55,209 nt of DNA from Camelimonas fluminis (GCF_014656355.1 NZ_BNCG01000014.1:1-55209), one strand, 5' to 3'; counted from the first letter of the stretch, positions 44,497 through 54,663 are shown. Numbers and translations: made by a program. The notes: a model not told the origin generated them from the letters alone.

Positions 44497-44530
44497 TCGC
44501 CGCGAACACGTCGTTCGCGGCGATTTTTTT
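44497..44530 (+). terminator. Strong intrinsic terminator
   Basis: TCGCCGCGAAC (44497-44507) and GTTCGCGGCGA (44513-44523) form a perfect 11-bp stem with a 5-base loop, followed by seven T residues. It serves the hypothetical gene ending at 44376. Confidence 0.88.
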
Positions 44531-44756
44531 GTCCGCGTCGTCGCGCGCCCGTGGTCATGAGGGCTTCCATGGGCATGGTCTTCAGTTATGGCCTTCAGTT
44601 GATGCCGACGGCAGGCATTCACGCCAGGCAACAACCATCCTGACGCTTTCCCGCCCTGCAATTCCCGACGCCAGGACGACCCGTGCTCCTGCTGGAAACG
44701 CCAGGGCCGTTCGGGCAGCACCTGACGCGGAATGCGCACACCCCGGGGTTCGGGGG

Positions 44757-46586
44757 TCAGGCCACGATGGCCTGCGTCGCCTCCACCAGCCAGGCCCGCT
44801 CCTCCTCGCTGGCGAGGGACGGCGTCAGTTCCTCCCGCACGCGCGCATGATAGGCGTTCAGCCAGGCAAGTTCAGCGTCGGAGAGCAGCGAAGGTTCGAC
44901 AAGGCGCAGGTCGATCGGCGCCAAGGTCAGGGTCTCGAAGCCAAGCATGGGCCTTTCCGCCCCGGGGATGTCCCGCTCCTCCACCACGAGCAGGTTCTCG
45001 ATGCGGATGCCCCAGGCGCCGGCCTTGTAGTAGCCCGGTTCGTTCGAGAGAATCATGCCCGGCTCCAGCGCCACGTTGCCGAGACGGGAGATGCGCTGCG
45101 GCCCCTCATGCACGGACAGGAAGCTGCCGACGCCATGCCCCGTCCCATGGTCGAAATCGAGACCAGCCTCCCACAGGGGGCGGCGGGCGAAGCTGTCGAT
45201 CTGCGCGCCCCATGTCCCCCTTGGGAACACCGCCGTCGCCACGGCGATGTGGCCCCGGAGCACGCGGGTGAAGCGGTCGCGCATTTCGGCGTCCGGTTCG
45301 CCGACAGCAATGGTCCGGGTGATGTCGGTGGTGCCGTCGGCGTATTGCGCGCCTGAATCGATCAGGAACATCCCCTCGCCCACCGGCGCATTCGTCGCCG
45401 TAGTGACCCTGTAGTGAACGACGGCGCCGTTCGGCCCGGCGCCGGATATGGTGGGGAACGACACGTCTTCCAGCACATTGGTTTCGCGCCGGAAGGTTTC
45501 GAGGGCGCTGACCGCGTCGATTTCGGTGACGCCGCCGGCGGGCGCCGCGCCATCAAACCAGCGCAGGAACCGGGTGACGGCGGCACCGTCGCGCAAATGG
45601 GCGGCCCGCGAGCCGGCGATCTCGACCGTGTTCTTGCGCGCCTTCATCAGCGTCAGCGGATCCTCGCCCACATCGGCGACGCCACCGGCCGCATGGACGA
45701 TGGTCGACAGGGCGGCGGCGGCGGTCGTCTGGTCAAGGCGAATGCGGGCGCCGCCGGCCGCCGCCTGCTGCAAACGCTCCTCCAGCGCGGCCGGCGGCGC
45801 CACGTCGGCAACCCCGGCGAGCGCCGCGCCCGCCTCGGCGGTCAGCTTGCGGCCGTCGAGAAACAGCGCCGGCCGGCCCTCACGTGGAACCAGGGCGTAA
45901 CCCAGCGCCAGCGGCGTGTGCGGCACGTCGGCGCCGCGGATGTTGAACAGCCAGGCCATGTTGTGGGGGTCGCTGATCAGCAGCGCATCCAGCTTCTCAT
46001 TGACGAGGCTGTCGCGCAGCCGCGCCAGCCGCGTGGCGGCGCTTTCCCCGGCAAGGCTCTCTGGCTGCACGCGGATACGGCCGGTCGGCGGTTGCGGCCG
46101 GTCGCTCCACACGGCGTCAAGCGGATTGTGGCTGACCGGCTCCAGCCGGCCGCCAGCAGCTTCGGCGGCTTTGGTGAAGCGGCGGACGGAGGCCGTGGCG
46201 TGCAGCCAGGGATCGTAGCCGAGCCGGGCCCCGGCGGGCAGATGCGCCCGCAGCCACGCCTCGGGGGTCGTTTCCGCCAGCGGAACCACGGTGAAGGCGG
46301 TTTCATCGACCTGCTGCGGCGCCTGGAGCACATAGCGCCCATCGACGAATATGGCGGCGCGGTCCTCCAGCACCACGGCCAGGCCGGCCGAACCGGTGAA
46401 ACCGGTGAGCCAGGCCAGCCGCTCCGCATTCGCCGGCACATATTCGCCCTGGTGCTCATCTGCGCGCGGAATGATGAAGCCGTTGAAGCCATGGCGACGC
46501 AGTTCGGTGCGCAGGGCGGCGAGGCGACCGGGCCCGGCGGCGCCCTGCGCCGCGTCGTCAAAACTCTGGAACACCGCCCTGAACAT
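44757..46586 (-). CDS. Aminopeptidase P family (M24B) metallopeptidase
   Basis: 609 residues, the long three-domain aminopeptidase P. It removes N-terminal residues preceding proline. Two creatinase-like N-terminal domains (about 1-310) start RLAALRTELRRHGFNGFIIPRADEH; the C-terminal pita-bread domain carries the dinuclear metal ligands in FLIDSGAQYADGTTDITRT (two aspartates), GHGVGSFLSVHEGP (His), ILSNEPGYY (Glu) and GIRIENLLVVEE (Glu). It is cytoplasmic, with no signal peptide. ATG at 46586 has GGGAG upstream. It is monocistronic and divergent from the 72-residue gene. Confidence 0.95.
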   Translation of the reverse strand: MFRAVFQSFDDAAQGAAGPGRLAALRTELRRHGFNGFIIPRADEHQGEYVPANAERLAWLTGFTGSAGLAVVLEDRAAIFVDGRYVLQAPQQVDETAFTVVPLAETTPEAWLRAHLPAGARLGYDPWLHATASVRRFTKAAEAAGGRLEPVSHNPLDAVWSDRPQPPTGRIRVQPESLAGESAATRLARLRDSLVNEKLDALLISDPHNMAWLFNIRGADVPHTPLALGYALVPREGRPALFLDGRKLTAEAGAALAGVADVAPPAALEERLQQAAAGGARIRLDQTTAAAALSTIVHAAGGVADVGEDPLTLMKARKNTVEIAGSRAAHLRDGAAVTRFLRWFDGAAPAGGVTEIDAVSALETFRRETNVLEDVSFPTISGAGPNGAVVHYRVTTATNAPVGEGMFLIDSGAQYADGTTDITRTIAVGEPDAEMRDRFTRVLRGHIAVATAVFPRGTWGAQIDSFARRPLWEAGLDFDHGTGHGVGSFLSVHEGPQRISRLGNVALEPGMILSNEPGYYKAGAWGIRIENLLVVEERDIPGAERPMLGFETLTLAPIDLRLVEPSLLSDAELAWLNAYHARVREELTPSLASEEERAWLVEATQAIVA

Positions 46587-46909
46587 GAGGTTCTCCCGCA
46601 ACCGCCCCTGCCTGCTCCGATATGGCCGCATTCAGGTCGCTCACGCAAGGCGCGGACGCGCGGAAGCCTGGGACGGATCAGGCAGGTTTGCGTACGCCCG
46701 CGTACTGTTTGCAGAAAGTAATGTATGTGACAATTATTTGAACAGTTAAAGAATTCATACCCGTTCCGGCCGCAACCAACTGTCATGCATTTGGGTGATG
46801 GGCGCCATGCGCTACAACATCTACTGTCCGCCCGCCGACAGGCCTAAATAGGGAGCATACAAGAACAAGAGGAACGCTGGGGCTGTCTTTCAGATTTGGA
46901 GATAGACCA
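46587..46909. other. Divergent region, aminopeptidase P / small gene
   Basis: 323 bases. AT-rich at 46695-46765 and containing the candidate promoter of the small gene. No gene seen. Confidence 0.45.
46708..46736 (+). promoter_or_regulatory. Candidate promoter of the 72-residue protein gene
   Basis: TTGCAG (46708-46713) and AATTAT (46731-46736) are 17 bases apart in the only AT-rich patch of the region. This would give an untranslated leader of about 165 nt. Confidence 0.35.
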
Positions 46910-47128
46910 ATGGCAACTGCTACTTTCGGTAACCTTTCGGCCAACCGCAACGCCCACTCTGGAAAGCACGCCGGTTTTGGCGCGGCTCTCCGCTCGCTCT
47001 TTACTGGTTTCCGCTACGGCGTCTCGGGCGATGTGCTGCACACCGCCGCCCAGCTCGGCCCGGAGCAGCTCAAGGAAGTTGGCGGCGTTCAGGACTCCGA
47101 GACTGGGCTGGTTTACGCCACCCGCTAA
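46910..47128 (+). CDS. Small hypothetical protein
   Basis: 72 residues, not recognised. GGAG stands eight bases before the ATG. The sequence has a Thr/Asn/His-rich N-terminus (ATFGNLSANRNAHSGKHAG), an amphipathic helix FGAALRSLFTGFRYG and a C-terminal half LGPEQLKEVGGVQDSETGLVY. There is no signal peptide. A terminator lies about 165 bases downstream, so gene, leader and trailer form an independent unit with untranslated regions long for such a small protein. Confidence 0.75.
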   Translation: MATATFGNLSANRNAHSGKHAGFGAALRSLFTGFRYGVSGDVLHTAAQLGPEQLKEVGGVQDSETGLVYATR

Positions 47129-47459
47129 TCCCGCCACGCCAGAGCGGATTTCAGTAACCGCTGGCGCCGCGTCAGGCGATCACTTATGGCTGCGGATCAC
47201 TCATGGCCGCGAACGTTTCATGCGCTCGCGGCGACGCCTTCCAGAACAGGGCCTTCCGCAAGGATCTGTTCTTTGGGATGATCAAATAAAGAAAAAGCCG
47301 GCCGCCATGGCCGGCTTTTCTTGTTTCAGGGTTTCCCGGCCGGGTTTGCCGGCAGCTCCATGCGCGGAGATACAGTCTCTCGCCGGAGAAAACGGAAAAC
47401 AACCGGGGCGCCATCGCTGGCGCGCCCGGCCATGAACCCGCTTGATCCCGAACTGGCTT
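47129..47459. other. Convergent region with terminator
   Basis: 331 bases between the small gene and prmA. The terminator at 47290-47324 is the only clear element. Confidence 0.5.
47290..47324. terminator. Bidirectional terminator
   Basis: AAAAGCCGGCC and GGCCGGCTTTT form an 11-bp stem around GCCAT, with a T-rich 3' flank (CTTGTTTC) and an A-rich 5' flank. Suits the small gene on plus and prmA on minus. Confidence 0.75.
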
Positions 47460-48371
47460 CTATCGCCTGGAGCGCGGAGCCGCGCCGCCGCGCCGCAGCA
47501 CCAGCGCGGCCCAGCCTTCACGATCACGCCGCTCCGCCAGCGCGAAGCCCTGGGCGCGATAGGCGGCGAGCACGCCGGGCACGTCCCGCGCCAGCAGGCC
47601 GGACAGCACCAGGTTTCCGCCTGGCGCGACCGAGCGGCTCAGGGACACCGCCATCAACCGCAATGGCCGCGCCAGGATATTGGCGAACACCAGCTCGAAC
47701 CTGCGGCCGCGCGCATGGGCGTTCTCGACGCCAGGCGCGATGTAATACGTCAGCAGGCTGGCGACGCCATTGGCTTTGGCGTTCTCCGCCGCCACGGCGA
47801 CGGCCGTGGGATCGAGATCGCCGGCGATGACCGGAACGCGCAACCATTTCGCCGCGGCGATGGCCAGAATGCCGGTGCCGGTGCCCACATCGAGAATGGA
47901 CTGGGGCCGACGGCGGTTGGCGAGGCGCACCAGCGCATCGAGACAGCCAGAGGTGGTGCCGTGATGGCCGGTGCCGAAGGCCAGGGCCGCCTCGATCTCC
48001 AGCGGCACGTCGTTGGCTTTCACCACGCCGCGATCATGGCTGCCATAGACCAGAATACGGCCGGCGCGCACCGGCTTTAGCCCATCCAGCGAAGCCTTGA
48101 CCCAGTCCTGCTCGCGAATGTCGTCGAACACCGCGTCGTCGGCGGCGGCGCCGACCACAGGGCGGATGATGTCGCGGATCATCGCCTCATCCGGCGGATG
48201 GGCAAAATAGGCCTCAAGCAGCCAGCCCTGGTCCGTTTCGAAGGCGGACACGGCGGTTTCGACGGGATCGAAGATCTCGCCGAGAATTTCGGTGGTCATG
48301 CGGGCGCTGCCCTCGTCGGTGACGAGGCGCATGATCCGCGTGGCCTTGTGGGGTTGCAGTCCTTCGATCAT
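47460..48371 (-). CDS. prmA: Ribosomal protein L11 methyltransferase
   Basis: About 303 residues. It trimethylates ribosomal protein L11 using S-adenosylmethionine. The N-terminal L11-binding domain (about 35-105) is followed by the Rossmann methyltransferase domain: AFGTGHHGTTSGCLDAL, ILDVGTGTGILAIAAAKW for SAM binding, GDLDPTAVAVAAENA and FANILARPL in place of the NPPY motif, as in PrmA. GLLARDVPGVLAAYRAQGF closes the fold. ATG at 48371 is a best guess, with a weak ribosome-binding site. Confidence 0.93.
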   Translation of the reverse strand: MIEGLQPHKATRIMRLVTDEGSARMTTEILGEIFDPVETAVSAFETDQGWLLEAYFAHPPDEAMIRDIIRPVVGAAADDAVFDDIREQDWVKASLDGLKPVRAGRILVYGSHDRGVVKANDVPLEIEAALAFGTGHHGTTSGCLDALVRLANRRRPQSILDVGTGTGILAIAAAKWLRVPVIAGDLDPTAVAVAAENAKANGVASLLTYYIAPGVENAHARGRRFELVFANILARPLRLMAVSLSRSVAPGGNLVLSGLLARDVPGVLAAYRAQGFALAERRDREGWAALVLRRGGAAPRSRR

Positions 48372-48586
48372 GGCGACGCCGTTAGCACAGGCTGGCGTTC
48401 GCGGCGAGGCGAAAACGCCGCGCCAGAACAGCGCCCGCCCTGACTTTCTGATGGGAGGCGCCCCGGCGATCCAGATTTCCTCCGGCATGGCGCAGTCCTC
48501 CAGCGAAAACGGACGCTATTCCGCCTGTTGCCGGATGGCCCGGAACAGGTCCCTTTGCCCGTCCATCCGCCCTCCCCAACGAAACG

Positions 48587-49294
48587 TCAGTCCGCCAGCC
48601 AGTCCCGCAGCGCGGCGTTCACCGCGTCGGGCTGCTCCAGGGTTGAGATATGGCCGCACCCGGGAACCACGACCAGGCGTGAGCCGGCGATTCCGGCGTG
48701 GATTTCCTCCGCCCGCTCCGGCGGCGTCAGGCGGTCGCCATCGCCGACCAGCACCAGCGTCGGGCAGCGGATGGCGGCGAGGCCGGGCCGTGAATCGGGC
48801 CGCCCCATGATGGCGCGCTGCTGGCGGGCATAGGCCGGCAAGCTCACCTGGTCATACATGGCCCGGTAAACCGACTTCAGCGCCATGTCGCCAACACGAT
48901 CGGCGTGCACGGCCTGCGGCCAGCTCGCATTGACGACGCCGTCAAGGTTGTCCGCTTCAGCCATGGCGATGGCGGCGAGACGACGCTCCGTGACTTCTGG
49001 CGTATCCGCCGTGGCGGCGGTGTCGAGCAGAGCCAGACGCGTCACCCGCTCAGGTGCCAGCCGCATGATGGCGAAGGCCAGGTAGCCGCCCATGGACAGG
49101 CCAGCCAGGGCGAAGCGCGGCGGAGCGTCGGCGAGGATGGCGCCGGCAATCTCATCCATGGTCGCGCCGCGCGTATGATTGGCCACCTGCACCGCCGCCT
49201 GTGGCCACAACGCCGGGATCTGCGCCTGGTACAACAGGGCCGAGCAGCCGAGGCCAGGAATCAACACCAGCGGTTCACGCATCGCGGCTGACAT
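48587..49294 (-). CDS. Alpha/beta hydrolase
   Basis: 235 residues. The canonical fold: oxyanion-side LVLIPGLGCSALLY, nucleophile elbow AGLSMGGYLAF, acid in LVGDGDRLTPPERAEEI and the catalytic histidine in VPGCGHISTLEQP. It resembles 3-oxoadipate enol-lactonase/esterase-like hydrolases, but the substrate is undetermined. AAGGAGG lies eight bases before the ATG at 49294. It is divergent from the VOC protein gene with about 117 bases between. Confidence 0.92.
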   Translation of the reverse strand: MSAAMREPLVLIPGLGCSALLYQAQIPALWPQAAVQVANHTRGATMDEIAGAILADAPPRFALAGLSMGGYLAFAIMRLAPERVTRLALLDTAATADTPEVTERRLAAIAMAEADNLDGVVNASWPQAVHADRVGDMALKSVYRAMYDQVSLPAYARQQRAIMGRPDSRPGLAAIRCPTLVLVGDGDRLTPPERAEEIHAGIAGSRLVVVPGCGHISTLEQPDAVNAALRDWLAD

Positions 49295-49411
49295 GGGCGT
49301 TCCTCCTTCTCGCCTGAACCATTGACTGGCAGGCCCGCGCAACCTTGCCCTGAAAACCGGCTGAGGCCAATCTGCCCGGCAAGCAACAGACCAGAACCGG
49401 AGAAAACGCCC

Positions 49412-50281
49412 ATGCTGACCCAGATCGACCGCATGGTCCTCGCCACGCCGGATGCGGCCGAAACAGCGCGCAACTGGGTCGCCCTGCTGGGCGCGGAGCC
49501 GGACGGCGGCGACGGCACCGCCGCGCTGGGCGCCCGGCGCACCCGGCTGCGCCTTGCCCAGGGCTTTGTCGAGCTGCTGGAGCCTGACGGAGCCGGGCCG
49601 GTCGCCGACGCCCTGGCGGCGCGCGGGCGGGCGCACATGTTCGCGGCGGGCGTGTCGACGACGGATATGCCGGGCCTCAAACGCCGCCTCACCGACCACG
49701 GCGTGACGGCGGCTGAAGAGAACGGGCAGTTGCATCCGGACCCGACGGCAATGGGCGTGCGCGGGTTGCGGGTGGTTGTTTCACCGCACGAGGAGCGCCC
49801 GTCGGTCGGACTGCTCGACTTCTTTTACGAGGCCACCCTGCTCGATCCGGCGCCAGAGCCGGCCATCGCCCGTCTCGCGACGTTGTTCGGCCTCGACCGG
49901 CAGATCGAATGTCCGATCGCCTCTGAGACATTCGGCTATGAGGGCGCGCTCACCCTGTTCCGGCCACGCCAGTTGCACCGTTTCGAGGTGATCAATCCGT
50001 CGAAGCCGGGCACCACCATGGCCCGGCAACTGCAGAAGCTTGGCCCGGTGATGTACATGGGCTTCGGCGAGGCGGCGCGGATCGGCGAGATCGAAACCAG
50101 GGCCCGGGCCGCTGGCGCCGGCATGACCGTGGACCGGCCAGCGGCGCGCCCGGCGGATCGCATGGCCGACCAGCTCTGGCTGCACCCGGATGCGCTCGGC
50201 GGCATGATGCTCGGCGTCTCGCGCCCCGGCATGGCGTGGACCTGGTCTGGCGACCCGGCGCGGGTTCCGCCGATCGGCTGA
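49412..50281 (+). CDS. VOC (glyoxalase-like) family protein
   Basis: 289 residues. Two glyoxalase-like modules: the first (about 3-130) with IDRMVLATPDAAETARNWVALLGAEP and FVELLEPDGAGPVADALAARG, the second with LHRFEVINPSKPGTTMARQL and QLWLHPDALGGMMLGVSRP. VOC enzymes use paired beta-alpha-beta-beta-beta units and usually a metal ion to act on small carbonyl compounds; the substrate here is unknown. GGAG is upstream of the ATG. hisS follows on the same strand after 99 bases. Confidence 0.85.
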   Translation: MLTQIDRMVLATPDAAETARNWVALLGAEPDGGDGTAALGARRTRLRLAQGFVELLEPDGAGPVADALAARGRAHMFAAGVSTTDMPGLKRRLTDHGVTAAEENGQLHPDPTAMGVRGLRVVVSPHEERPSVGLLDFFYEATLLDPAPEPAIARLATLFGLDRQIECPIASETFGYEGALTLFRPRQLHRFEVINPSKPGTTMARQLQKLGPVMYMGFGEAARIGEIETRARAAGAGMTVDRPAARPADRMADQLWLHPDALGGMMLGVSRPGMAWTWSGDPARVPPIG

Positions 50282-50380
50282 ATGGGCGGCTGGCGACGCC
50301 GGTTAAACCAGCCGTCGTCAGGTTACGCTTTTCGTAACAAGCCGGTTGCCGGCCCGGCTCGCCCAAGGTATGCGAACGCC

Positions 50381-51928
50381 ATGTCAGAGAACGATCAGAC
50401 CCGCAACGACGCCGGCATGGCCGCTACGTCGCAAGAGCAGCCGAAAGACAAGGCCCAGCAGCGCCCCAAGGCCCGGCTGGCGCGCGGTTTTGTCGATCGC
50501 GGCCCCGCAGAACTGGCGGCCAGCGGCCGCATGCTCGAAAAAATCCGCGAAACTTATGAGTTCTACGGGTTTGACGCGGTCGAAACGCCGTTCATTGAAT
50601 ACACCGACGCGCTCGGCAAGTTCCTGCCCGACCAGGACCGGCCCAATGAAGGTGTGTTCTCATTCCAGGACGACGACGAGCAGTGGCTGTCGCTGCGCTA
50701 TGATCTGACCGCGCCGCTGGCCCGCTTCGTCGCCGAGAATTTCGACAGCCTGCCGAAGCCCTACAAAAGCTATCGCGCCGGCTGGGTATTCCGCAACGAG
50801 AAGCCGGGGCCCGGCCGCTTCCGCCAGTTCATGCAGTTCGACGCGGACATCGTTGGCGCCGCCTCGGTCGCCGCCGACGCCGAAGTCTGCATGATGGCGG
50901 CGGACACGCTGGACGCCCTCGGGCTTGCGGGCAAATACGTCATCAAGATCAACAACCGCAAGGTGCTCGACGGCGTCATGGAGGCCATCGGCATCGGCGG
51001 CGAGGACAATGCCGGCCGTCGCCTCACGGTGCTGCGGGCCATGGACAAGCTGGACAAGGTCGGCGTCGATGGCGTGCGCGACCTGCTCGGCAAGGGCCGC
51101 ATGGACCCCTCGGGCGACTTCACCAAAGGCGCCGAGCTGACGCCGGATGCGGCGGACCAGGTTCTGGCCATTCTGGGCGCGCGCGAGGGCAGCAACGCCG
51201 CCACGGTCGCCAATATGGCGCGGGCTTTCGCCGGCACCGCCACGGGCCGCGAAGGCTGTGCGGAACTGGCCGAAATCTCCGGCCTGCTCAGCGCCGCCGG
51301 TTATGACGACGGCCGGGTCATCATCGACCCCTCGGTGGTGCGCGGCCTGGAATATTACACCGGCCCGGTGTTCGAGGCGGAGCTGACCTTCGAGGTGAAG
51401 GACGAGAAGGGCCGTCCGGTCCGGTTCGGATCGGTGGGCGGCGGCGGTCGATATGACGGCCTGGTTGGCCGTTTCCGGGGCGAGGATGTGCCGGCCACGG
51501 GCTTCTCCATCGGCGTGTCGCGGCTGATGGCCGCCCTGCTGGCGGTGAAAAGCCCGGTGGTGGCGGTGGAGCCGCCCATGGGGCCGGTGGTGGTGCTGGT
51601 GCTGGACCGGGACCGCCTCGGCGACTACCAGGCCATGGTCGGGCAACTGCGCGCAGCGGGCGTCCGCGCCGAGCTGTACATGGGCCAGGCCGGCATGCAG
51701 GCGCAGGTCAAGTATGCCGACAAACGCGGCAGCGTCTGCGTGGTCATCCAGGGCAGCAACGAGAAGGAAAAGGGCGAGGTCACCATCAAGGACCTGCGCC
51801 TCGGCGCCAGCATCCGCCAGATCAAGGACCGCGAAACCTATCTGGCGAAGCAGGCGGAAGCCCAGTTTGTCGCGCCTGAAGCCGACCTGGTCGCGGCGGT
51901 GAAGCGGGTGCTGGACCGCTATCGCTGA
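50381..51928 (+). CDS. hisS: Histidyl-tRNA synthetase
   Basis: 515 residues. It charges tRNA-His. Class II motifs: motif 1 region [17 protein letters not shown], motif 2 [25 protein letters not shown], the histidine-specific [16 protein letters not shown], and motif 3 with [12 protein letters not shown] and [11 protein letters not shown]. The C-terminal anticodon-binding domain (about 410-510) has [25 protein letters not shown]. An N-terminal extension of about 30 polar residues precedes the core. Upstream of hisZ and hisG, the standard alphaproteobacterial order. Confidence 0.97.
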   Translation: MSENDQTRNDAGMAATSQEQPKDKAQQRPKARLARGFVDRGPAELAASGRMLEKIRETYEFYGFDAVETPFIEYTDALGKFLPDQDRPNEGVFSFQDDDEQWLSLRYDLTAPLARFVAENFDSLPKPYKSYRAGWVFRNEKPGPGRFRQFMQFDADIVGAASVAADAEVCMMAADTLDALGLAGKYVIKINNRKVLDGVMEAIGIGGEDNAGRRLTVLRAMDKLDKVGVDGVRDLLGKGRMDPSGDFTKGAELTPDAADQVLAILGAREGSNAATVANMARAFAGTATGREGCAELAEISGLLSAAGYDDGRVIIDPSVVRGLEYYTGPVFEAELTFEVKDEKGRPVRFGSVGGGGRYDGLVGRFRGEDVPATGFSIGVSRLMAALLAVKSPVVAVEPPMGPVVVLVLDRDRLGDYQAMVGQLRAAGVRAELYMGQAGMQAQVKYADKRGSVCVVIQGSNEKEKGEVTIKDLRLGASIRQIKDRETYLAKQAEAQFVAPEADLVAAVKRVLDRYR

Positions 51929-52240
51929 CCGGGTGTGGTCCAGACTGCTGACGGCCGGCGATCGAATGCGCCGCCGGCCCTTCCCCACCCCACGCTCATG
52001 GCCGGGCTTGACCCGGCCATCCACGAACCTGGAGCGATCCCTCCGCTCGCTGCGCCTGCTCCGGCCGCAATTTTCGCGCCGGTCGCGGGAAACGCGGTTT
52101 TCTGATAAGGAACCGCCCGGATGGCTTGCGGGAGCGATGTCCGCCCTTCTGTCCATCCGCGCCAACCATGCCATCCGGCCTCGTCATCCCGGCCCAACCG
52201 CCGGAACGCTCACCCACCCGGCCCCCTACAGGTAGAACAG
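51929..52240. other. hisS-hisZ spacer with palindromic repeat
   Basis: 312 bases. No gene. It includes the palindrome at 51998-52020 and a GC-rich flank of repeat-like character around 52020-52200. Confidence 0.5.
51998..52020. repeat. Palindromic repeat ATGGCCGGG-CTTGA-CCCGGCCAT
   Basis: A perfect 9-bp inverted repeat with a 5-base loop, preceded by CACGCTC and followed by CCACGAACC. I recall this sequence as a common interspersed palindrome of Hyphomicrobiales genomes. A shorter relative sits at 27692-27711. Confidence 0.75.
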
Positions 52241-53377
52241 ATGTCGCCCCTGCTGACCGACGAACCAGCCACGCAACAGGCCTGCGCCAGCCTTCTGGCG
52301 CTGTTCGGGCGTGAGGGCTACCACCGGGTCGAACCGCCAGTGCTGCAACCGGCCAGCGTGTTTCTCGATCTCTCCGGCGAGGATATCCGCCGCCGCCTGT
52401 TCGTCACCGCCAGCGGCGACGGCGCGGAACTGTGCCTGCGGCCCGAGTACACCATTCCGGTGACCCGCCAGTTTCTGGAGGCGCAGGCCCGGGGGGCGCA
52501 GCCGCACGCCGCCGTGAGCTACCTTGGCCCCGTCTTCCGCCTGCGCGCCGGCGAGACTGGGGAATTCCCCCAGGCTGGCGTGGAATCGTTCGGCCGCAGC
52601 GACCGCAGCGCCGCCGACGCGGAAATTCTTGGCCTCGCCGTTGAGGCGACCACGTCGCTCGGCCTGCGCAACGCCGCCGTCCGGCTCGGCGACATGGGCC
52701 TGCTCACCGCGGTGGTCGACGCGCTCGGCGTCGACGCGCCAACCCGCCGCCGCCTGCTGCGCGGCGTCGCCGCCGGCCAGCCGCTGGCCGCCATCACCGG
52801 CGACGGCAATGCCGACGGCGATTACGCCGGCCTGCTCGGCGCCCTGGAGGGGCAGGACCCGCGCGCCGCGCGCGCCTTTGTCGAGGACGTGCTGACCATC
52901 GCCGGCATCACCACGGTGGGCGGGCGCAGCGCCAGCGACATCGCCCGTCGTTTTCTGGCCCGGGCCGAGCGCCGCGCCGCCGCGCTGGGCGGCGAGAAGC
53001 GGGACGTTCTGGAAAGCTACCTCGCCATCGCCGGCAACCCGGACGACGCGGTGGTCTCCCTGCGCAAGCTGGCGAGCGACGCCAGTCTCGACATTGGCGC
53101 GGCCATCGACCTGTTCGAGGAGCGGCTGGGCTTTTTCGCCGCCCGCGACGTGGACGTGGAGCGCATTGGCTTTTCGGCCCGCTTCGCCCGCAATCTCGAC
53201 TACTACTCGGGCTTCATTTTCGAGATCGACGATCCGGTTCGCGCCGACCGCCGGCCGGTGGCGGCGGGCGGCCGCTATGACGGGCTGGCCGAGCGGCTTG
53301 GGGCCGCCGCGCCCCTGCCCGCCGTCGGCTGCGCCGTCTGGCTCGACCGTTTCGACAGCCTCGCCGTCATCGCCTGA
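52241..53377 (+). CDS. hisZ: ATP phosphoribosyltransferase regulatory subunit
   Basis: 378 residues. A HisS-like class II fold without aminoacylation function; in species with HisZ it binds HisG and confers allosteric control on the first step of histidine synthesis. Similarities to HisS are visible in [50 protein letters not shown] and [14 protein letters not shown]. The N-terminus begins within about 10 residues of the motif region and the anticodon-binding domain is absent, as expected. AGGT lies upstream of the ATG. hisG follows 13 bases later. Confidence 0.95.
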   Translation: MSPLLTDEPATQQACASLLALFGREGYHRVEPPVLQPASVFLDLSGEDIRRRLFVTASGDGAELCLRPEYTIPVTRQFLEAQARGAQPHAAVSYLGPVFRLRAGETGEFPQAGVESFGRSDRSAADAEILGLAVEATTSLGLRNAAVRLGDMGLLTAVVDALGVDAPTRRRLLRGVAAGQPLAAITGDGNADGDYAGLLGALEGQDPRAARAFVEDVLTIAGITTVGGRSASDIARRFLARAERRAAALGGEKRDVLESYLAIAGNPDDAVVSLRKLASDASLDIGAAIDLFEERLGFFAARDVDVERIGFSARFARNLDYYSGFIFEIDDPVRADRRPVAAGGRYDGLAERLGAAAPLPAVGCAVWLDRFDSLAVIA

Positions 53378-53390
53378 TCCGGGGAACCCC

Positions 53391-54371
53391 ATGTCAACCG
53401 ATACCCCGCTTGTTATCGCCGTCCCTTCCAAGGGACGTCTGCAGGAAAACGCCGCGGCGTTCTTCGCCCGCGCCGGCCTCGAGCTGCACCGGCCCGGCGG
53501 CGCCCGCGACTATCGCGGCGCCATCAAGGGGCTGCCCGGCGTGGAGGTGCTGTTCCTCTCCGCCTCGGAGATCGTCACCCAGCTCGCCAGCGGCGCGGCG
53601 CATCTCGGCATCACCGGCGAAGACCTGGTGCGCGAGCAGGTGCTGGACGCCGACGCCGCCGTGGAATTGCTGACGCCGCTCGGTTTCGGCAACGCCAATG
53701 TGGTGGTCGCCGTGCCCCAGGCGTGGATCGACGTCCGCACCATGGCCGATCTGGACGACGTCGCCTCTGACATGCGCGCCCGCCATGGCGAGCGCATGCG
53801 CGTCGCCACCAAATACATCAATCTGACGCGGGGCTTCTTCTCCGCGCACGGCCTTGCCGACTACCGCATTGTCGAAAGCCTGGGCGCCACCGAAGGGGCG
53901 CCGGCCTCTGGGTCGGCTGAAATCGTCGTCGACATCACCACGACCGGCGCGACGCTGGCCGCCAATGCGCTGAAAATTCTTGATGACGGCGTCATGCTGC
54001 GCTCCTGGGCCAATCTGGTGGCCTCCATGCGCGCCGACTGGGGCCCGACGGCGCGCGCCGCCGTGCGCACGATCCTGACCCGGATCGCCGCCGAGGAAGT
54101 GGCGCGGACAACGCGCGAGGTCAGCGCGCTGGTTCCGGCGCTGGACAGGGAAGCCCTGGAGAATCTCGCCAACCGCTTCAGCGCCCGCCTGCCATTCGGC
54201 GCCCCGGCGTCCGGAGCGCCCGCGACGCTGGTGTGCCCCGCCGGACAGGTCTTCGCGCTGGTGGACGCCCTGTCCGCCGCCGGGGCCGACCATGTGGGCG
54301 TGCGCAAGCTGGAATACGCCTTCCGCCGGGAGAATGCGTTGGCCGAGCGGCTGTTCCGACGGCTGGGCTGA
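53391..54371 (+). CDS. hisG: ATP phosphoribosyltransferase
   Basis: 326 residues. It condenses ATP with PRPP, the first step of histidine synthesis. The core shows [51 protein letters not shown] and the PRPP loop [21 protein letters not shown]. After about residue 230 there is an extra C-terminal region with [19 protein letters not shown] and [21 protein letters not shown], making the protein clearly longer than the roughly 210-230 residue short form usually paired with HisZ. GGGGAA precedes the ATG at 53391; the gene is close enough to hisZ to share its transcript. Confidence 0.95.
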   Translation: MSTDTPLVIAVPSKGRLQENAAAFFARAGLELHRPGGARDYRGAIKGLPGVEVLFLSASEIVTQLASGAAHLGITGEDLVREQVLDADAAVELLTPLGFGNANVVVAVPQAWIDVRTMADLDDVASDMRARHGERMRVATKYINLTRGFFSAHGLADYRIVESLGATEGAPASGSAEIVVDITTTGATLAANALKILDDGVMLRSWANLVASMRADWGPTARAAVRTILTRIAAEEVARTTREVSALVPALDREALENLANRFSARLPFGAPASGAPATLVCPAGQVFALVDALSAAGADHVGVRKLEYAFRRENALAERLFRRLG

Positions 54372-54663
54372 AGCGCCAGAGCCCCTTCCGGCCAGGCGGA
54401 GGGCCTGGTCGTCCAGAATTCGCCGGAGCCAGGAAAACCTGGGCTGGCCTTCGGTCAATATTGATTGGAAGGCGCCCAGCGTGGCGGTTCCCGGGGCGGT
54501 CTGTTGGCGACCGTGTCCTGTCAGCGCTTGCAATGACGCCCCTGTTGCTGGCAAAAAGCCGCAAACGGCGACAACTTCCTGCGGGACGACGCCGTTGCGG
54601 TTGTTGGCCGGATTGGGGCAACCGTACGCCGGGCCCGCGGATATGTTGATGGAGTGGATGCAC
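54372..54663. other. Intergenic region hisG / META protein
   Basis: 292 bases, no gene or clear hairpin. It presumably contains the promoter of the META-domain gene. Confidence 0.4.

Noticed and set aside
53094-53390. Upstream extension of hisG into hisZ
   Set aside because: The extension overlaps hisZ in another frame; the ATG at 53391 has a Shine-Dalgarno and gives the family N-terminus.
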